A stretch of DNA of 7,939 bases from positions 1-7,939 of the forward strand of contig JAUXFU010000031.1 in the NCBI GenBank assembly GCA_030622705.1, given 5' to 3'. Under the pieces are notes generated by a model, which was not told the origin of the DNA, searched no databases, and saw only the letters and a program-made list of their open reading frames with translations. The position numbers were made by a program, and so were the translations under genes. Below, one piece after another: positions 5,943-7,939 of the stretch. How positions within the stretch are numbered: position 1 is the first letter of the stretch; every line of letters starts with the position of its first letter. Origin of the DNA: Candidatus Omnitrophota bacterium. Its GTDB lineage: Bacteria > Omnitrophota > Koll11 > Gygaellales > JAHJCI01.

Positions 5943-6614
5943 ATGACTGAAGCCATCTATTAATATTCCGTCATTTAAATGAAATATCCTATCCGTCGAA
6001 TTAGCTAACTCTTTATTATGGGTTACCAAAATTACGGTCATCTGCTGTATATGATTTAACTGCCTTATTAACTCAATAATTCCCCTGCCCGTTACTGAAT
6101 CCAGGTTTCCGGTTGGCTCATCGCAAAAGAGCAAATCCGGCTGGTTAATCAAAGCGCGAGCAATTGCCAGACGCTGTTGCTCACCTCCGGATAATTGATT
6201 GGGGAAATGCCTCATTCTGTTTTTTAACCCAACAAGTTCAAGAATCCTCTGTGCCTCCTGCCTAACGGTCCTTTTCTTTTTTCTCACTAACCCTGGAATC
6301 AAAATATTCTCCAGGGCATTAAACTCAGATAGAAGATAATAAAACTGAAAAACAAAACCGATTCTTCTGTTTCTTAAATCGGATAATTCCTTGTCGGAAA
6401 GCGCATAGATTTCCCTGCCATCCAGAAAAACCTCACCGTCACTGGGACAATCCAGGCCGCCAAGCAGATGAATCAGAGTGGTCTTACCCGCTCCGGAAGG
6501 GCCGAGCATGACGACAAATTCCCCCCTTTTAACCTTTAGGTTAACTCCCCTTAAAACGCGTAGTTTATCTTCTCCATGCTTGTAGCTTTTACACAGATTC
6601 CTGGCTTCTAACAT
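5907..6614 (-). CDS. lolD: LolD-type ATPase of the lipoprotein-releasing ABC transporter
   Basis: Cytoplasmic ATPase that drives extraction of outer-membrane lipoproteins from the inner membrane through the LolC/E permease. From the ATG at 6612-6614 ([11 protein letters not shown]) it has 235 residues, typical for LolD. The frame is also open to an ATG at 6636-6638, adding eight residues and overlapping the permease gene by 20 bases. The shorter form starts four bases after the permease stop and aligns better with the family; neither start has a good Shine-Dalgarno. In numbering from the longer form: Walker [10 protein letters not shown] 46-54, Q-loop glutamine 98 followed by [13 protein letters not shown] (close to the LolD pattern FHHLLPDFTALEN), signature LSGGEQQR 149-156, Walker [13 protein letters not shown] 169-180, H-loop histidine 207. 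The polar C-terminal tail ([13 protein letters not shown]) is encoded by a palindromic repeat. FtsE and MacB ATPases are related; the Q-loop and the adjoining permease favour LolD. Confidence 0.92.
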   Translation of the reverse strand: MLEARNLCKSYKHGEDKLRVLRGVNLKVKRGEFVVMLGPSGAGKTTLIHLLGGLDCPSDGEVFLDGREIYALSDKELSDLRNRRIGFVFQFYYLLSEFNALENILIPGLVRKKKRTVRQEAQRILELVGLKNRMRHFPNQLSGGEQQRLAIARALINQPDLLFCDEPTGNLDSVTGRGIIELIRQLNHIQQMTVILVTHNKELANSTDRIFHLNDGILIDGFSHMNTNKQSCKIF

Positions 6615-6618
6615 CTTC

Positions 6619-7800
6619 TCATTCGTATCTAAGCGCATCTACCGGATTCAACCTGCCGGCACGCAATGCTGGATAAATTGTTGATAAAACCGTAATTGCT
6701 AACGCCGCGGCAATAATTAATGCCATATCCGGCCAAAACGACAGCGACACAGGCAGATGATCAAGATAATAAATATCGGCAGGCAATTTCACAAACTGAT
6801 ACTTTTTAAGCAGCAAACAAACAAACCAGCCAATCATAACGCCTGAAGCAACTCCGATAAATCCGATAATTAACCCTTGATAAGTAAAAATCCTGCTGAT
6901 TCGCTTCCGCGGCATTCCAATTGCTTTAAGCACGCCGATATCCTTCGACTTCTGAACAACCATCACAATCAGGGTACTGATAATATTAAACGCAGCAACC
7001 AAAACGATTAAACTCAGCATTATAAACGTCGCAATCTTCTCCAGTTGCAAGGCAGCAAAGAAATTCGCGTTTAACTCCATCCATGTTTTAATATGATAAG
7101 AATAACCCAGAAGATTTCGAATCTCTTTCTTTACAATAGATGCCATATCAGGATCATCCAATTTTATTGCTATCCCGGTTACGTTATCAAGTCCCAACAT
7201 CTGTTTAACCTTATCAAGATGCAGGAAGATCAACTCGGTATCATACTCATACATACCCGAACTAAATATACCCTCAACCGTTAAATCATGGATTTTATGC
7301 AAAGAGACTTGCAGCGGTAAATTTTTACCCAAATGCAAATCCATAAAACCGGCTAACTCCTTGCCTATAATTACCCCCTCAACATCTAACCGTGCAAGAT
7401 CTCCATAAATTAAATAATCCTTTAACTTACTTACACGGGGTATCGTTTCAGGATCAATACCCCTTACCTTGACGCCGAATATTCTTTTATCATCCCGCAC
7501 CAGCGCCTGGCCCGCGATAAAAGGACTGGCTCCCTGAACATAAGGCAATAATTGAAGCCGTTTGATTAGCGCATAAGGATCTTCTATCCCTGAATCCGTG
7601 CTTACGGTAACATGCGAAAAATTGCCGATAATCTTATCATGCAGATCATACCTGAAGCCGCTCATTACTGCGGTTACAATCACTAAGGCTGCCACCCCCA
7701 CCACTACGCCAAGGACAGCAATAATACTAATCAGGCCGATGAATTTCTCTTTTCTTTTTGTAACCAGATACCGCCAGGCAATCCAAAATTCCAGACTCAT
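6619..7800 (-). CDS. lolC: LolC/LolE-family lipoprotein-releasing permease
   Basis: Inner-membrane permease that hands mature lipoproteins to the periplasmic carrier LolA, powered by LolD. It has 393 residues, close to the family norm of about 400-415. Layout: one membrane span near 20-47 preceded by EFWIAWRYLVTKRKEKFIGLIS and followed by the hallmark VMSGF (45-49); a periplasmic domain at about 50-250; then an FtsX-type core with spans near 256-284, 306-331 and 355-378, the cytoplasmic KSKDIGVLKAIGMPRKRI (284-301), and the terminal PALRAGRLNPVDALRYE. The start gives the family-like N-terminus but has no clear Shine-Dalgarno and lies four bases after a long hairpin. It is the only Lol permease here, so the transporter may be a homodimer or a second permease gene lies elsewhere. 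LolC cannot be told from LolE by eye, so the symbol is provisional. Confidence 0.9.
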   Translation of the reverse strand: MSLEFWIAWRYLVTKRKEKFIGLISIIAVLGVVVGVAALVIVTAVMSGFRYDLHDKIIGNFSHVTVSTDSGIEDPYALIKRLQLLPYVQGASPFIAGQALVRDDKRIFGVKVRGIDPETIPRVSKLKDYLIYGDLARLDVEGVIIGKELAGFMDLHLGKNLPLQVSLHKIHDLTVEGIFSSGMYEYDTELIFLHLDKVKQMLGLDNVTGIAIKLDDPDMASIVKKEIRNLLGYSYHIKTWMELNANFFAALQLEKIATFIMLSLIVLVAAFNIISTLIVMVVQKSKDIGVLKAIGMPRKRISRIFTYQGLIIGFIGVASGVMIGWFVCLLLKKYQFVKLPADIYYLDHLPVSLSFWPDMALIIAAALAITVLSTIYPALRAGRLNPVDALRYE

Positions 7801-7804
7801 TCTT

Positions 7805-7880
7805 ATAAAGTAGAGAGTAGTGAGTAGAGAGTAGAGAGATTTTTCTCTCGCTACTTGTTACTCTCTACTCGCTACTTTAT
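7805..7880. repeat. Heptamer tandem repeats forming a long hairpin between lysS and lolC
   Basis: On the plus strand four consecutive heptamers of the form GTAGNGA fill 7810-7837. On the minus strand four more (GTAGCGA, GTAGAGA, GTAACAA, GTAGCGA) fill 7875-7848. The two blocks pair into a stem whose base, ATAAAGTAG/CTACTTTAT, is perfect over nine pairs. About 29 of 34 aligned positions pair in total, with a 2-base bulge. The loop is about six bases. The stem includes the lysS stop codon at one foot and ends four bases before the lolC ATG. No U-run follows, so it is not a typical terminator. Confidence 0.85.
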
Positions 7881-7939
7881 TTTACTTTCTCCGGCTTAAG
7901 TAAAGGAAATAAAATCACATCGCGGATAGTATCCCGATC
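7877..7939 (-). CDS. lysS: Lysyl-tRNA synthetase (class II), C-terminal end only
   Basis: The right edge of the window holds the last 20 codons and the TAA (7877-7879) of a minus-strand gene. The peptide includes TIRDVILFPLLKPE, which matches the conserved C-terminal end of class II lysyl-tRNA synthetases, where the arginine of IRDV belongs to motif 3 and the LFP...P pattern follows. That enzyme charges tRNA-Lys in the cytoplasm. The rest of the gene lies outside the window. The stop codon is buried in the stem of the heptamer hairpin, and lolC starts 76 bases further on. Confidence 0.85.
   Translation of the reverse strand, partial: DRDTIRDVILFPLLKPEKVK

Noticed and set aside
7093..7284. 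Plus-strand open frames within the Lol permease gene (also 7598-7813)
   Set aside because: Antisense shadows of a transmembrane gene; their hydrophobic or basic content follows from the opposite strand.
7805..7880. CRISPR array or tRNA in the heptamer region
   Set aside because: Units are seven bases without spacers, and the fold is a single long hairpin with no cloverleaf.

Overview
All recognisable genes in this window are read from the minus strand, so transcription runs from high to low coordinates. In that order they are: the last 20 codons of a lysyl-tRNA synthetase (lysS); a lipoprotein-release ABC permease (lolC/lolE type); its ATPase lolD; a branched-chain aminotransferase (ilvE type); the arginine-phosphorylation genes mcsA and mcsB; the AAA+ unfoldase clpC; and a nearly complete MlaE-type lipid-transport permease cut by the left edge.

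The window suggests a diderm bacterium. LolCD-type and MlaE-type proteins serve an outer membrane, while McsA-McsB-ClpC is best known from Gram-positive Firmicutes. Having both in one stretch fits lineages such as Candidatus Omnitrophota, which I consider the best guess from recollection of similar gene order. Other diderm phyla with mcsAB cannot be excluded from sequence alone. Base composition is moderately AT-leaning and looks uniform across the genes.

Layout. The permease and ATPase at 7800-5907 are packed with almost no gap or a small overlap. The aminotransferase (5828-4959) stands apart, with 78 bp before it and 186 bp after it. mcsA and mcsB overlap by 14 bp, mcsB and clpC are 19 bp apart, and clpC and mlaE are 10 bp apart, so mcsA-mcsB-clpC-mlaE is probably one transcription unit. 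Three of the junctions (lysS/lolC, lolD/ilvE and ilvE/mcsA) each hold a different inverted-repeat element. None is followed by a U-run, so none is a standard intrinsic terminator.

Working together: McsB, activated by McsA, phosphorylates arginines on damaged or regulatory proteins. ClpC carries the two N-domain glutamates that bind phospho-arginine and would unfold those proteins for ClpP. The Lol and Mla genes handle lipoprotein and phospholipid traffic at the cell envelope. Joining these modules may reflect envelope-stress proteostasis or only shared housekeeping transcription. I see no clearly new protein system here. The more unusual material is in the non-coding structures and gene junctions.
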